A stretch of DNA of 64,000 bases from Hyphococcus formosus (lineage in GTDB: Bacteria > Pseudomonadota > Alphaproteobacteria > Caulobacterales > Parvularculaceae). This document shows, piece by piece, positions 50,736 to 60,507 of the stretch. A program made the translations under genes and the position numbers. The DNA lies in contig NZ_CP157210.1 in the NCBI RefSeq assembly GCF_046736345.1, positions 1,550,001-1,614,000 on the forward strand. Reading direction: 5' to 3'. How positions within the stretch are numbered: position 1 is the stretch's first letter; each line of letters starts with the position of its first letter. Under the pieces are notes generated by a model, which saw only the letters and a list, made by a program, of their open reading frames with translations, searched no databases and was not told the DNA's origin.

Positions 50736-51602
50736 ATGAAATTTTTTGGTCAGGGTATGGCTCGGCGCATCATAACCCGAAAACACCCCAGTGACGCAAA
50801 TCTATCCCTCACAATGCCGCGAGAGTTACCAACGGCAAAAGAATTGCGGCTGGCTTTTTTCGCGAGTGATAAGCCAGAAGCGGCGGAAACCGGGAAACAA
50901 CTCGAAAAACGCTATGGCAATCATAGCGTCGAGGATTGCGATGTCATCGTCGCTGTCGGCGGCGATGGCTTTATGCTGGACGTCCTGCGTGCGCATATGA
51001 CCTGCGAAAAACCGATTTACGGATTTAATCGGGGTACGGTCGGTTTTATGATGAACGATGCAGAGATTGACGGCCTGAAAGAACGAATCGCACAATCAGA
51101 ACCGACAAATATTCATCCACTGACCATGAAGGCCACCACCATTACCGGTGAAGTGAAGACCGCAAAAGCGATCAATGAAATTTCATTGTTCCGTGAGACG
51201 CGCCAATCGGCGCGTATTCGCATCTCAGTCAATGGTCGGGTGCGTATGGAATCGCTGACCTGTGACGGCGTGCTTTTGGCAACGCCAGCCGGGTCGACTG
51301 CCTATAACCTTTCGGCGCATGGGCCGATCCTGCCGATCAGTGCGCATATGTTGGCCCTGACGCCGATCAGTGCCTTTCGCCCTCGCCGTTGGCGCGGCGC
51401 TTTGTTGCCTCATGACGCGGTTGTGGAATTCGAGACGTTGGAAAACGAAAAGCGACCTATTTCTGCCGTGGCCGACAATCAGGAAGTTCGTGACGTCACC
51501 CATGTTGAAGCGCGCGAAGCACGTGATATTACCATGACGCTTTTGTTCGATCAGGGGCAGTCCCTCGATGAGCGAATTCTGAGCGAACAATTTGATTATT
51601 GA
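50736..51602 (+). CDS. nadK: NAD kinase
   Basis: Phosphorylates NAD+ to NADP+ in the cytosol. The 288-residue maximum frame includes the family GGDG motif (VAVGGDGFMLDVL near residue 72) and the downstream NEISLFRETR and TPAGSTAYNLSA blocks. The start at 50736 has an AAGGGG site at 11 bases; however, homologous alphaproteobacterial proteins usually begin close to the residues before LAFFASDKPEAAE, favouring MPRELPTAKE at 50814. A 50814 start would also leave room for promoters against divergent egtB. The enzyme identity is firm; the start is uncertain. Confidence 0.9.
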   Translation: MKFFGQGMARRIITRKHPSDANLSLTMPRELPTAKELRLAFFASDKPEAAETGKQLEKRYGNHSVEDCDVIVAVGGDGFMLDVLRAHMTCEKPIYGFNRGTVGFMMNDAEIDGLKERIAQSEPTNIHPLTMKATTITGEVKTAKAINEISLFRETRQSARIRISVNGRVRMESLTCDGVLLATPAGSTAYNLSAHGPILPISAHMLALTPISAFRPRRWRGALLPHDAVVEFETLENEKRPISAVADNQEVRDVTHVEAREARDITMTLLFDQGQSLDERILSEQFDY

Positions 51603-51780
51603 TTAGTAAGAACCTGCGTTCTTGGTTAACTAGTGGTTTACGCGCATCCATGAATCGCCACATGGTAATTCTTCTTAAGACTCCCCGGTTCTGTTCAGCG
51701 AGAATTAACCCGCGCCAAGGAGTATGGACAGAATGTTAATTGGGGATCGCGGCCAGTTTGGCTGACGGAAGGGCTTTCGG

Positions 51781-53853
51781 ATGGGCGCACAGGCAGTACG
51801 GCTTTCCAACGTTGATATCGATAACGCGTTGAAAAACAACAACTTCGAAGTGTTGTTTCAACCGATATTCGATCTAGGAAATGGTGCGCTCGCGCGCGTC
51901 GAAACCTTTGTGCGCTGGCATCATCCCCAATTGGGCATGCTGCCGCCTGGTGCCTTCATTTCATTCTTCGAGAGCCAGGGCCGGATGAGCGAGCTCACCC
52001 GATTCGTTCTGGCCAACGCACTTAGCGCCTATAATGAATGGCGCGGCCCCTATGCGCCGGGCCTCTCTGTCAATCTCGCCCTTAGCGATTTGAGCGATGA
52101 TGCCTTCGCTTCGCACTTCATCAAACTATTGCGCGATTATAATTTCCCGCCGGATCTGGTGACCCTAGAATGCCCGATGCCGCCGGTGGATATGCCGATC
52201 GACGTGGCGTCAGGACATTTCAAGCGTCTGGCCGATACGGGCGCGCGCCTTGCCATCGAAGTGCGCGGCCGCGCGAATGATCTTCTTCGCACATTGGATC
52301 CCTTTCCGTTCGATGAGATCAAAACAGGCGGTTCCGCGATTTTACGCTTCGCCCGCACCGTGAGAGGCCCCGGCCTTTCCGCGATCGCCGATCTTCTGGA
52401 TATCGCGAGCACAGCAAATGCTGCGATCACTGCCGTAGGGGTTGAGGATCAGGCATCGCTTTCTGCATTGCGTGGTCTGGGCTTTACCGCTGCGCAAGGC
52501 AACCATCTCGGTAAAGTTGGTGACATCAAAGAATTCCGGCCGCACCGCATCAATGATGTGCGCGAGCTTTTGGGGCTTGAACCCTTAAGCGCCGAAAATC
52601 TGACGGCATTATTCCGCACGGCCGCGCCCGAACCACAAACCGCTGCGCCAGCCGATGAAGCCGAAGCATCGCAGCCGCAACCGGAACAGGAAGATGCATT
52701 GATCGAGCGCTTGAATGAGCGCGTTGCCCGCTATGATAAAGCGGCTACGGCACCTGAGCCTGAGCAATCGCCGACCGAAGAACCAGCGGCCAAACAGGTT
52801 GAGAGCGACGAAGACAAAAAACTCAAAGCCCGCGAGAAAGCCAAGGCCCTTGCCCTCGCCAAACGGGCCAAAGCGAGAGCGGCACGGAAAAACGCAGCAA
52901 TCGAACGGGCGAAAACCAAGGCGGGCCTTCGCACCGCGACGGAAAACGACGATGCGTTATTCGATGACGTTACGGCGGCTAGCCCTGTGCCGCGCGATAT
53001 GCAAGAGAAACTCAGCCGGGCGTTTACCGCAGAAACACCGTCTTCGGCTGAGGAATCCGCGATGACGAATGCACCGGAGCGCGAGCAACCGACCGAACCG
53101 GATGTTCAATCCGCTGACACCGGATCATTGCTTTCTGATGAGCCAGCCGTGCAAAAATCTGCAATTAACGCAGATGCTCAAACACGCGAAGCTGCTGCGA
53201 GCGAAAAACCCGCAGAAGTTGAAACGCCCGATTTATCAGCGACTTCGCAAGAACAAACGCCGGAAGCGCAGCCTTCCCAGCCAAGACCGACCCCATTTGT
53301 CGGCGGCATGGACAAGCCGGTATCCCTTTCCGTCGGCGCTGGTTCGGCGTATTTTCTGAAGGGGATCAGCGTTGGATCGCCAGCCCTGCCGGGTGCGCCG
53401 AATACGCCGATACCACCGGCTGAATTAAATATCGAAAGATCGCCTATGGCGAATAGCGACGATAACAATGGGGCCAAGCCCGAAAACGCAGAGCAACAAC
53501 CGCTAAGTACGGTTGAGCGTGCGGTTGCGTCGCTTTCTGAAGAGGAAACGCCTTATATCAAATCGGCGGAGGACGAACCAACCGCCGAGGAAGAAACGCC
53601 GATCGAAGTTCCTGCGCAGGAACCACAGACTGCACCGAGTGCGGATGAAACAATCGGCGATTTGCAAAATGATCTTTTTGAAAATGAAGATTTAACAGGC
53701 GTTGCCACGCGGCGGCGTAAACCATTTTTGCAACGGAAAGTTATTCGGTTCTCGCCCTATTTCTGGCCGCGGAGTTGGCGACGCGCGATGCATCGACGCA
53801 ATATGGATAAACTCCATAAGCAAAGCGAAGAACACGCAACTGCCGCGGAATAA
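51781..53853 (+). CDS. Degenerate EAL-domain protein with long disordered tail
   Basis: A 690-residue cytosolic protein. The first 250 residues are an EAL domain. The motif residues differ from active c-di-GMP phosphodiesterases: E41-T-F for E-A-L, E160-V161 where the two metal aspartates (DD) occur, and D178-E-I-K181 in place of DxxK. It keeps N98, E130 and E222. Catalysis is therefore doubtful; it is likely a c-di-GMP sensor or scaffold. Residues about 280-640 are low complexity, rich in Glu/Ala/Pro/Gln with a Lys/Ala stretch near 350-400. The C-terminus is basic with RKVIRFSPYFWPRSWRRAM. GGAAGGG precedes the ATG. Confidence 0.8.
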   Translation: MGAQAVRLSNVDIDNALKNNNFEVLFQPIFDLGNGALARVETFVRWHHPQLGMLPPGAFISFFESQGRMSELTRFVLANALSAYNEWRGPYAPGLSVNLALSDLSDDAFASHFIKLLRDYNFPPDLVTLECPMPPVDMPIDVASGHFKRLADTGARLAIEVRGRANDLLRTLDPFPFDEIKTGGSAILRFARTVRGPGLSAIADLLDIASTANAAITAVGVEDQASLSALRGLGFTAAQGNHLGKVGDIKEFRPHRINDVRELLGLEPLSAENLTALFRTAAPEPQTAAPADEAEASQPQPEQEDALIERLNERVARYDKAATAPEPEQSPTEEPAAKQVESDEDKKLKAREKAKALALAKRAKARAARKNAAIERAKTKAGLRTATENDDALFDDVTAASPVPRDMQEKLSRAFTAETPSSAEESAMTNAPEREQPTEPDVQSADTGSLLSDEPAVQKSAINADAQTREAAASEKPAEVETPDLSATSQEQTPEAQPSQPRPTPFVGGMDKPVSLSVGAGSAYFLKGISVGSPALPGAPNTPIPPAELNIERSPMANSDDNNGAKPENAEQQPLSTVERAVASLSEEETPYIKSAEDEPTAEEETPIEVPAQEPQTAPSADETIGDLQNDLFENEDLTGVATRRRKPFLQRKVIRFSPYFWPRSWRRAMHRRNMDKLHKQSEEHATAAE

Positions 53854-53866
53854 TTCCGTACCAATA

Positions 53867-55267
53867 CTATACAGCCGGAGCCCAAGTCCCATGAAAGCCG
53901 AGCGGCACGCGCTGCGGTAGCTTTACTTTGGCGACGGGTTCAGCGCTCATATCACTTGTGTTGATAATGTGAACCTCTGACTTACCAGCAAGATCGCTTG
54001 TAAATGTGATCAGATGGCCTTCTTCGCCGTCATCATTGGCGACAAAAACCGGCTCCGAGCCGAAAACACCCTTGGGAAAGTAGTGCCGTTCGCTTTTTCC
54101 GGTTTCGAGGTCATATTTGACCAAGCCGGAGAAACGTTGCTCGATACAATCGTCGAAAATGACATGGTAGGAATGTTTCGTCTTACGACCCGCCTTTAGC
54201 GTATCAACCACCGGAAATTCCGAAAGCGCATCATCGATCTGTTCTTCGCGCCCCTCCCCGGTTTGCATATTCATCCGCCAGATAAAGGGCTGCGCGCGTA
54301 AAGCCAATACATCTGCCATCGCCGCGAAAGGACCATATTGAGGGTCAGGTTTAAATCCATTCGGTACCATTTTACAGGCAGCCATCACCACCTCGGTCCC
54401 GTTCGGCGTTTCCTCCTCCCACGAATTAATCACATGATAGATATAGCAGGTCGGAAATTCGAACCATTTCGGCTCACCGCCTTTTCGAGGAACCACCGCA
54501 ATACGCGTCGGCTGATCCGCCACGTGAATTTGCCATAGCCGGTTGCGAATAGCCGCTTCTGAAAATATCACCGGCAGATCATGAAGGATCGTATAGTTCT
54601 CGGTCATGCCCATATCATGGGGCAAACGCGGACCGGGCAACGCGATCTCCTGGAAATGGGTCAAAGCACCATCGGCTGATACCGTACCGGTCCACATCTT
54701 TGGCTCATAGAGGGCGTAATCGAAAAACACCAATTCGCCCGTTACGGCATCGACCTTTGAATGCGCCGAGACATTGCGCGGTAATTTCCCGCCGAAATTC
54801 TCAATCGCGATTGTTTCCAGCGTATGCGGATCAACGGCAACGGGCTTTCCCGATATATACCAAAGCGCAAGCAATTTTCCGTTGTGATAGATGACATCCG
54901 TATTCGCCGTATCGCGGTAATTTACAGTGCGACCGGCGACATCAATCGACCGTTCAAAAATGCCGGGCATCCCATCCGCACCGCCCGACGATAAATCTTG
55001 GGTCTGTACAAACCGGTTGCGATAGCGCGCATTGCCGTTTTCAAACCAAACTCCATGCAACATGCCGTCACCGTCAAACCAGTGATGCATACCCGCTGGT
55101 GGGCTTGCGGGATTGGGCCCATTGCGAAAATACCCCCCATGAAGGGAATTCGGGATTTCGCCGACGACCTCAAGGTTTTGCGCCGAGACCTCTTCGGCGA
55201 CGGGCGCGTAAAGGCCCTTGAGATAAGGGTTTTGTTTATTCGGGTTGATGGGTGTCATGTCGTTCAT
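53867..55267 (-). CDS. Carotenoid oxygenase family protein
   Basis: A 466-residue seven-bladed beta-propeller Fe(II) dioxygenase. All four iron histidines are visible: SAHSKVDAVTGE, LPHDMGMTE, YIYHVINSWEE, and GFHGTWAP at the C-terminus. Members cleave carotenoids, apocarotenals, or stilbenes such as lignostilbene and resveratrol. The substrate is open. The start at 55267 lacks a strong ribosome site; an alternative ATG is 9 bases later. The next gene (hybrid kinase) lies just upstream on the same strand with 11 bases between. Confidence 0.92.
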   Translation of the reverse strand: MNDMTPINPNKQNPYLKGLYAPVAEEVSAQNLEVVGEIPNSLHGGYFRNGPNPASPPAGMHHWFDGDGMLHGVWFENGNARYRNRFVQTQDLSSGGADGMPGIFERSIDVAGRTVNYRDTANTDVIYHNGKLLALWYISGKPVAVDPHTLETIAIENFGGKLPRNVSAHSKVDAVTGELVFFDYALYEPKMWTGTVSADGALTHFQEIALPGPRLPHDMGMTENYTILHDLPVIFSEAAIRNRLWQIHVADQPTRIAVVPRKGGEPKWFEFPTCYIYHVINSWEEETPNGTEVVMAACKMVPNGFKPDPQYGPFAAMADVLALRAQPFIWRMNMQTGEGREEQIDDALSEFPVVDTLKAGRKTKHSYHVIFDDCIEQRFSGLVKYDLETGKSERHYFPKGVFGSEPVFVANDDGEEGHLITFTSDLAGKSEVHIINTSDMSAEPVAKVKLPQRVPLGFHGTWAPAV

Positions 55268-55278
55268 GACCGAGGATT

Positions 55279-56532
55279 TTAACGGTCCTCGAAAACATTG
55301 ACCACCTTTTGATACAGGTCCTCGGCAATGATTGGTTTTGCCAAAATTGCGCTCAATCCTGCTTCGCGATAATTTTCCAGATCTTCCGCGCGCGCAGCGG
55401 CCGTCAGAACGATAATCGGTGCATTGGCGCTAGGCTTATCGCTATTTCGAATAATCTTGGACGCGGTGACCCCGTCCATATCGGGCATTTGAATATCCAT
55501 AAGAATAAGATCGCATTCATTCTCAGCGGCAACTTTGACCGCTTCAACCCCATTACTGGCGGTAATGATACGTGTCGCGCCAATCTGATTGAGGAATGCT
55601 TTGATGATCATCAAATTGGCATCGTTGTCGTCCACAACAAGAACCAGCTTGTCATCGAGAATATGCGTGATCTGATCGGTAAGGGGCGCATCCGTTAAAA
55701 CCTCTTTTGGCTTCGGTGCAGCAAACTTTTTCACCGGTATTGTCAAAGTAAAGGTGACACCGCTGCCAATTGCGCTTTTCGCCGTTAACGAACCACCCAT
55801 CTTTTCTGTCAGTAGACGCGCCAAAATCAATCCGAGCCGATGACCTTCGGCACCGGACATATGACGGTTAATCAAATATTTTTGCGGGCAGAAATAGGCT
55901 TCCGCCGCATATTGATCCATGCCGGCGCTATCATCACGGACAGAGATGATAAAATCACCCTGCTCCGAATTTCTTGGGTCCGGCCGATAATCGTAAGCGA
56001 TATAAACACCGCCTTTATCAGTTTGCGTCAGGCACTGGCTAATACAACTGGAGATGCTTTGAATAACGCGAACATCGTCAAACTCGTACCAAAAATGCGA
56101 AAGCTTGCGCGTGTCAAAAACGAGATCCAGATCCTTTTGCGCGGCATGTTTTTTATGCCGGCGGGTCAATGACTCCGTCAGCTTGTTCAAATCAACAGGG
56201 CTCGTATCAAGCGTTAATTCCTGAGATTGGAGATCTAACAGGTCGAGAATATCAATAAGAGCTGTATTGAGGTTTCTGGTTCCCTGATGCAGCACCTCCA
56301 CCAATTCTTGTTGTTTGGGTGTGAGGTCTACAGATTGGAAATCCATCATCTGCAAAACGCCGACAATCTGATTGAGCGGGGTTCGCAATTGATGCGCCGA
56401 AACCGACAAAAGAGCGGAATCAGCCAGCCATTGCTGTCTGGTTTCTTCAGCTTTCCTTGCGCGGGTAACAATCCAGCCGACCAGGCTACCGCCCAGTCCA
56501 GAAAGCGCTACGAGTATTATCGTCAGGATCAT
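55279..56532 (-). CDS. Membrane-anchored hybrid histidine kinase
   Basis: A 417-residue hybrid kinase with one N-terminal membrane segment (residues 2-24), a HisKA domain with His47 in LSVSAHQLRTPL, a HATPase domain (SVRDDSAGMD, HRLGLILARLL) and a C-terminal receiver (about 293-415; acceptor in ILMDIQMPDMDG). The ATPase N-box is atypical (SISSCISQCLTQ instead of NLxxNAxKF), so ATP binding may be weak. No sensing domain is present beyond the membrane segment. It is 11 bases from the carotenoid oxygenase gene, so they may be cotranscribed. Confidence 0.85.
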   Translation of the reverse strand: MILTIILVALSGLGGSLVGWIVTRARKAEETRQQWLADSALLSVSAHQLRTPLNQIVGVLQMMDFQSVDLTPKQQELVEVLHQGTRNLNTALIDILDLLDLQSQELTLDTSPVDLNKLTESLTRRHKKHAAQKDLDLVFDTRKLSHFWYEFDDVRVIQSISSCISQCLTQTDKGGVYIAYDYRPDPRNSEQGDFIISVRDDSAGMDQYAAEAYFCPQKYLINRHMSGAEGHRLGLILARLLTEKMGGSLTAKSAIGSGVTFTLTIPVKKFAAPKPKEVLTDAPLTDQITHILDDKLVLVVDDNDANLMIIKAFLNQIGATRIITASNGVEAVKVAAENECDLILMDIQMPDMDGVTASKIIRNSDKPSANAPIIVLTAAARAEDLENYREAGLSAILAKPIIAEDLYQKVVNVFEDR

Positions 56533-56767
56533 GTTTACAAAACACTTCCCTATCGCGCCGCACCCCCACCTTAGCGACCCTTCTGGTTAAATATCTCAAC
56601 GGATAGGATTAATTCTGCCCGCTATATCTATTTATTGGTGTAATGCTAAAAATTTGCTACTAAATGCAATTAACGGCCAGACCACTATGACTGCGCCAGA
56701 ATCCCGTATATTGCGGCATTCAAACTGGTACCCACGCCACTTAATATAGTTAACAAAAAGAGAACCG

Positions 56768-58129
56768 ATGGCTCGGAATTCCGATAGTTACGTTTGCCAA
56801 TCATGTGGCGCTGTGTATGGAAAATGGTCAGGCCGCTGCGATGCGTGCGGCGAGTGGAACACCATCGAACAGGAAGCCACGGAAGCGGGCCCACCGGGAA
56901 GCCTGAGCAAAAGCGGGGCGTCAACCAAAGGCAAGAAGCTAGAATTTTCATCGCTTTCAGGAACAACAGCAGAAGCGCCGCGACTGGCGACTGGAAATGC
57001 TGAATTTGACCGCGCTTGTGGCGGCGGTCTTGTTCCCGGCTCTGCGCTTTTAATCGGTGGTGATCCCGGCGTCGGCAAATCAACCTTGTTGTTACAGGTT
57101 GCATCAGGCCTCGCAAAAGGCGGCGCGAATGTCGCTTATATTTCCGGCGAGGAAGCAACTGCGCAAATCCGCCTACGGGCAAAACGCCTGGGCGTCGAGA
57201 AAGCACCGGTTAACCTCGCCTCCGCAACATCGCTTCGCGATATATTGGCGACACTGAAGGCTTCAAAGCCCGACGCGGTGATCATCGATTCAATTCAAAC
57301 TTTATGGTCCGATGCCCTGCCCGCCGCGCCCGGCACCGTCACACAGGTCCGCTCTTGCGCGCAGGAACTTGTAAGGTTCGCAAAGTCCTCTGGCGCAATC
57401 TTATTGCTCGTTGGGCATGTCACAAAAGACGGTCAGATCGCAGGTCCCCGCGTGGTCGAACATATGGTCGACGGGGTGCTCTATTTTGAAAGCGAACAGG
57501 GTCGCGATTTCCGTATTCTCCGCGCCGTCAAAAACCGTTTCGGTGCGGCGCATGAAATCGGCGTCTTTGAGATGTCTACCGATGGCCTGCGGGAAGTGGC
57601 GAACCCGTCGGAGCTGTTTCTCTCAAGCGGCGATACGCCCGTCTCAGGTGCCGCCGTTTTCGCGGGGATCGAAGGCACGCGGCCTGTCCTTGTCGAAATT
57701 CAAGCGCTGGTTTCTCCCTCCAGCCTCGCAACGCCGAGGCGTGCAGTGGTCGGCTGGGACTCTGCGCGATTATCAATGTTGCTTGCGGTGTTGGATGCCC
57801 GCGCGGGGCTCGATTTCGGGCGAAATGACGTTTTTCTTAATGTCGCTGGCGGCCTTCGGATCGCTGAGCCCGCAGCGGATCTTGCCGCCGCAGCCGCGCT
57901 TTGTTCGTCTCTTTTCGATTCGCCTTTACCGCGCGATTACGTCGTATTTGGCGAGGTCGCATTGTCCGGGGCCGTTAGACCCGTCAATCAATCGGACGCA
58001 CGCCTTAAAGAAGCCAAGAAACTCGGTTTTTCAGGCGCACTGGGCCCGGCGAGCGGTACAAATAACGCCATTCGCCTGAAAGAGGCCGCAACCCTAGCGG
58101 ATTTGGTCGGTTGGGCACGCAATCCTTGA
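56768..58129 (+). CDS. radA: DNA repair protein RadA
   Basis: RadA (Sms) is a RecA-like ATPase that helps branch migration in recombination repair. The 453-residue protein has a zinc finger (Cys10, Cys13, Cys24, Cys27 in VCQSCGA and RCDACGEW), Walker A GGDPGVGKST at 97-106, the signature KNRFGAAHEIGVFEM near residue 256, and a C-terminal Lon-protease-like domain. AAGAGAA precedes the ATG. The order radA-cvpA-purF is typical of alphaproteobacteria, and the three genes run in the same direction. Confidence 0.97.
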   Translation: MARNSDSYVCQSCGAVYGKWSGRCDACGEWNTIEQEATEAGPPGSLSKSGASTKGKKLEFSSLSGTTAEAPRLATGNAEFDRACGGGLVPGSALLIGGDPGVGKSTLLLQVASGLAKGGANVAYISGEEATAQIRLRAKRLGVEKAPVNLASATSLRDILATLKASKPDAVIIDSIQTLWSDALPAAPGTVTQVRSCAQELVRFAKSSGAILLLVGHVTKDGQIAGPRVVEHMVDGVLYFESEQGRDFRILRAVKNRFGAAHEIGVFEMSTDGLREVANPSELFLSSGDTPVSGAAVFAGIEGTRPVLVEIQALVSPSSLATPRRAVVGWDSARLSMLLAVLDARAGLDFGRNDVFLNVAGGLRIAEPAADLAAAAALCSSLFDSPLPRDYVVFGEVALSGAVRPVNQSDARLKEAKKLGFSGALGPASGTNNAIRLKEAATLADLVGWARNP

Positions 58130-58230
58130 TCAAAGCAGTTGAGAAATCACCCCATCAAGGCTATCAAAAACAAAGGGGAAGAGTACGACTCGCCCTAATG
58201 TATTCGGGGCGATGATAGGCGGGTTCTGTA

Positions 58231-58917
58231 ATGTTTGATCTACTGGTTCTCGTTGTAGTCGGACTATCGACTGCGTTTGCTGTGTTACGAGGCGGATTAC
58301 GCGAACTTTCGACCTTGGTCGCACTCGCAATTGGTGGCGGAGCCACACTTCTTTTTCTTGAACCAGTTCTGGCGATTACCGGTCAGGCCGGCAGCTTTTT
58401 CGGCACGGCAATCATCGCGGTCATCCTGATCGCGATTTTCTTTGTGATCGCCCATATCGGACTGCATTTGACGCTCAAGCGCTTCCCGCTGGAAGGCCGC
58501 GCAAAGCTCATTGATCGAATTGGCGGCGGCGCATTTGGTTTCTTCCGGGGCTTGGTCCTGATTGGCCTCGCCTATTTGGGGTACACCTACTATCTCGACG
58601 AGTCGAAACAGCCCGAAGAGGTCAGAACCGCCCTCACCCAGCCAATCGCAGCGGGCATGGCGAACTGGTTTGAAAGTTTCACGCCTCAGGATGCCGATCT
58701 TGACGCACCAGAAAAACCGAAAAGTGATGAAGATGCTGTTGACGCGGCGGTCAGCGGGTATCAAAGAAGCGACAGAAACGGTCTGAATGAAATTGTCACA
58801 ACGGTGACAACAACGGATCCGGCGATAAGCGCCACCCAAACACCTGAGGAACAGCCTGCGGCTTCGGATGAGCTAGATCCGATAGCCGACATTCTAAATG
58901 AGGAAACGCCGCAATGA
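58231..58917 (+). CDS. cvpA: CvpA family protein
   Basis: A 228-residue inner-membrane protein related to colicin V production protein CvpA. Four hydrophobic segments lie within the first 125 residues (starting MFDLLVLVVVGLSTAFAVLRGGLREL), followed by a cytosolic or periplasmic acidic tail of about 90 residues rich in Asp, Glu, Thr and Pro. It overlaps purF by an ATGA. CvpA is involved in envelope homeostasis and biofilm in enterobacteria; its link with purF is conserved in many genomes. Confidence 0.9.
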   Translation: MFDLLVLVVVGLSTAFAVLRGGLRELSTLVALAIGGGATLLFLEPVLAITGQAGSFFGTAIIAVILIAIFFVIAHIGLHLTLKRFPLEGRAKLIDRIGGGAFGFFRGLVLIGLAYLGYTYYLDESKQPEEVRTALTQPIAAGMANWFESFTPQDADLDAPEKPKSDEDAVDAAVSGYQRSDRNGLNEIVTTVTTTDPAISATQTPEEQPAASDELDPIADILNEETPQ

Positions 58918-60485
58918 GCTTTGTCTTTGAGGAAAATAGCGACACCTCGCTCTCCCTCGCAGAACGTGCGGCAAACTACCTGAAAAAAGAAGCTCCCCTC
59001 TACCGACAAAATCAGGCCGAATTGGAAGCCATCGTCGGCCCGCCCAAGATGATCGAAGAATGTGGCGTATTTGGCATTATCGGCACCAATGACGCAGCCA
59101 CCCTTACCGCGCTCGGGCTTCACGCCCTGCAGCACCGCGGCCAAGAAGCCGCCGGCATTGCCAGCTATGACGGCAAGCATTTCCATAATGAACGTTTCAT
59201 GGGGCTGGTCTCGGACAATTTCTCCGATGCGGCGACCCTTAATGGCCTCCCCGGGAATGGCGCTATTGGGCACACGCGCTATTCGACCCAAGGCGAGACA
59301 GTTCTGCGAAATGTCCAACCCCTTTATGCGGATCTTGACCGCACCGGAATTGCGATTGCCCATAATGGCAATCTGACGAATTCGAAAACCCTTCGCGCCG
59401 ACCTCGTGCGCCGCGGCTGTATTTTCCAGTCGACATCCGATTCCGAAATCTTCCTGCAATTGACCGCTCGGTCGCAATATATCTCGGTCACCGATAAATT
59501 GATCGAGGGGCTGAAACAGGTTGAAGGCGCGTATGCCCTCACCGTTTTAACGCCGGAAGGCCTAATTGGTGCCCGCGATCCGGTTGGCATCCGCCCGCTC
59601 ATTCTTGGTGATCTTGACGGCGCGCCGATCCTCGCATCGGAAACCTGTGCCCTCGATATAATCGGCGCAACATTTGTCCGGGACATTAACCCTGGCGAGG
59701 TTGTGGTCTGCCGCGCTGATGGCACGATCGAAAGCCGTCAGGTGTTCCCGAAAAAGGAACATGCGCGCCCGTGTATTTTTGAGCTTATCTATTTCGCCAA
59801 GCCCGATTCGGTCGTGGACGGACAAAGCGTCTATGAATTACGCAAACGTCTTGGGGAGCAGCTCGCATTAGAAGCGCCTTGCGAGGCCGATCTTGTTTCG
59901 CCAATTCCGGACTCCGGCGTTCCCGCAGCGATTGGTTTTGCCCAACATACGGGCCTGCCCTATGAGATGGCACTGATCCGAAGCCATTTTATTGGCCGAA
60001 CCTTTATCGAGCCTGAGCAGCGCATTCGTGAAGCCGGCGTTGCGCGCAAACATTCGCCTAACCGTAGCCTTATTGAAGGCAAGCGTGTCGTCCTGATTGA
60101 TGATTCCATCGTGCGCGGTACGACGTCGCGCAAAATCGGCGAGATGCTACGCAAGGCTGGCGCAAAAGAAGTTCACATGCGGATTGCCTGTCCGCCAATC
60201 ATCCACCCGGATTTTTACGGTATCAACACACCATCACACGCCGAGCTTTTGGCGGTGAACCGCACCGTCGAAGAGATGCGCGAATTGATCAATGTGGACA
60301 GCCTCGCCTTCTTGTCGCTTGATGGTCTTTACAAGGCATTCCGCAAAGGCAAGCGTGACGACGCCGCACCGGCCTTTACCGACCACTGTTTCACTGGTGA
60401 TTACCCGACCAAATTGACCGATCGCGATGCAGAAGCGCGCGATGCTATGATCACCCAACTCTCCTTCCTTGCGGAAACGAGCTAA
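58914..60485 (+). CDS. purF: Amidophosphoribosyltransferase
   Basis: PurF makes 5-phosphoribosylamine from PRPP and glutamine, the committing step of purine synthesis. The 523-residue protein begins with a propeptide of 49 residues; cleavage would expose Cys50 (EECGVFG), the glutaminase nucleophile. The PRPP-binding motif VVLIDDSIVRGTT is near residue 389. The long N-terminal extension is like other alphaproteobacterial PurF. It overlaps cvpA by 4 bases and converges on valS. PRPP comes from Prs at 5.3 kb. Confidence 0.96.
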   Translation: MSFVFEENSDTSLSLAERAANYLKKEAPLYRQNQAELEAIVGPPKMIEECGVFGIIGTNDAATLTALGLHALQHRGQEAAGIASYDGKHFHNERFMGLVSDNFSDAATLNGLPGNGAIGHTRYSTQGETVLRNVQPLYADLDRTGIAIAHNGNLTNSKTLRADLVRRGCIFQSTSDSEIFLQLTARSQYISVTDKLIEGLKQVEGAYALTVLTPEGLIGARDPVGIRPLILGDLDGAPILASETCALDIIGATFVRDINPGEVVVCRADGTIESRQVFPKKEHARPCIFELIYFAKPDSVVDGQSVYELRKRLGEQLALEAPCEADLVSPIPDSGVPAAIGFAQHTGLPYEMALIRSHFIGRTFIEPEQRIREAGVARKHSPNRSLIEGKRVVLIDDSIVRGTTSRKIGEMLRKAGAKEVHMRIACPPIIHPDFYGINTPSHAELLAVNRTVEEMRELINVDSLAFLSLDGLYKAFRKGKRDDAAPAFTDHCFTGDYPTKLTDRDAEARDAMITQLSFLAETS

Positions 60486-60507
60486 AACATAGCGGCGGCG
60501 AAGAGGC

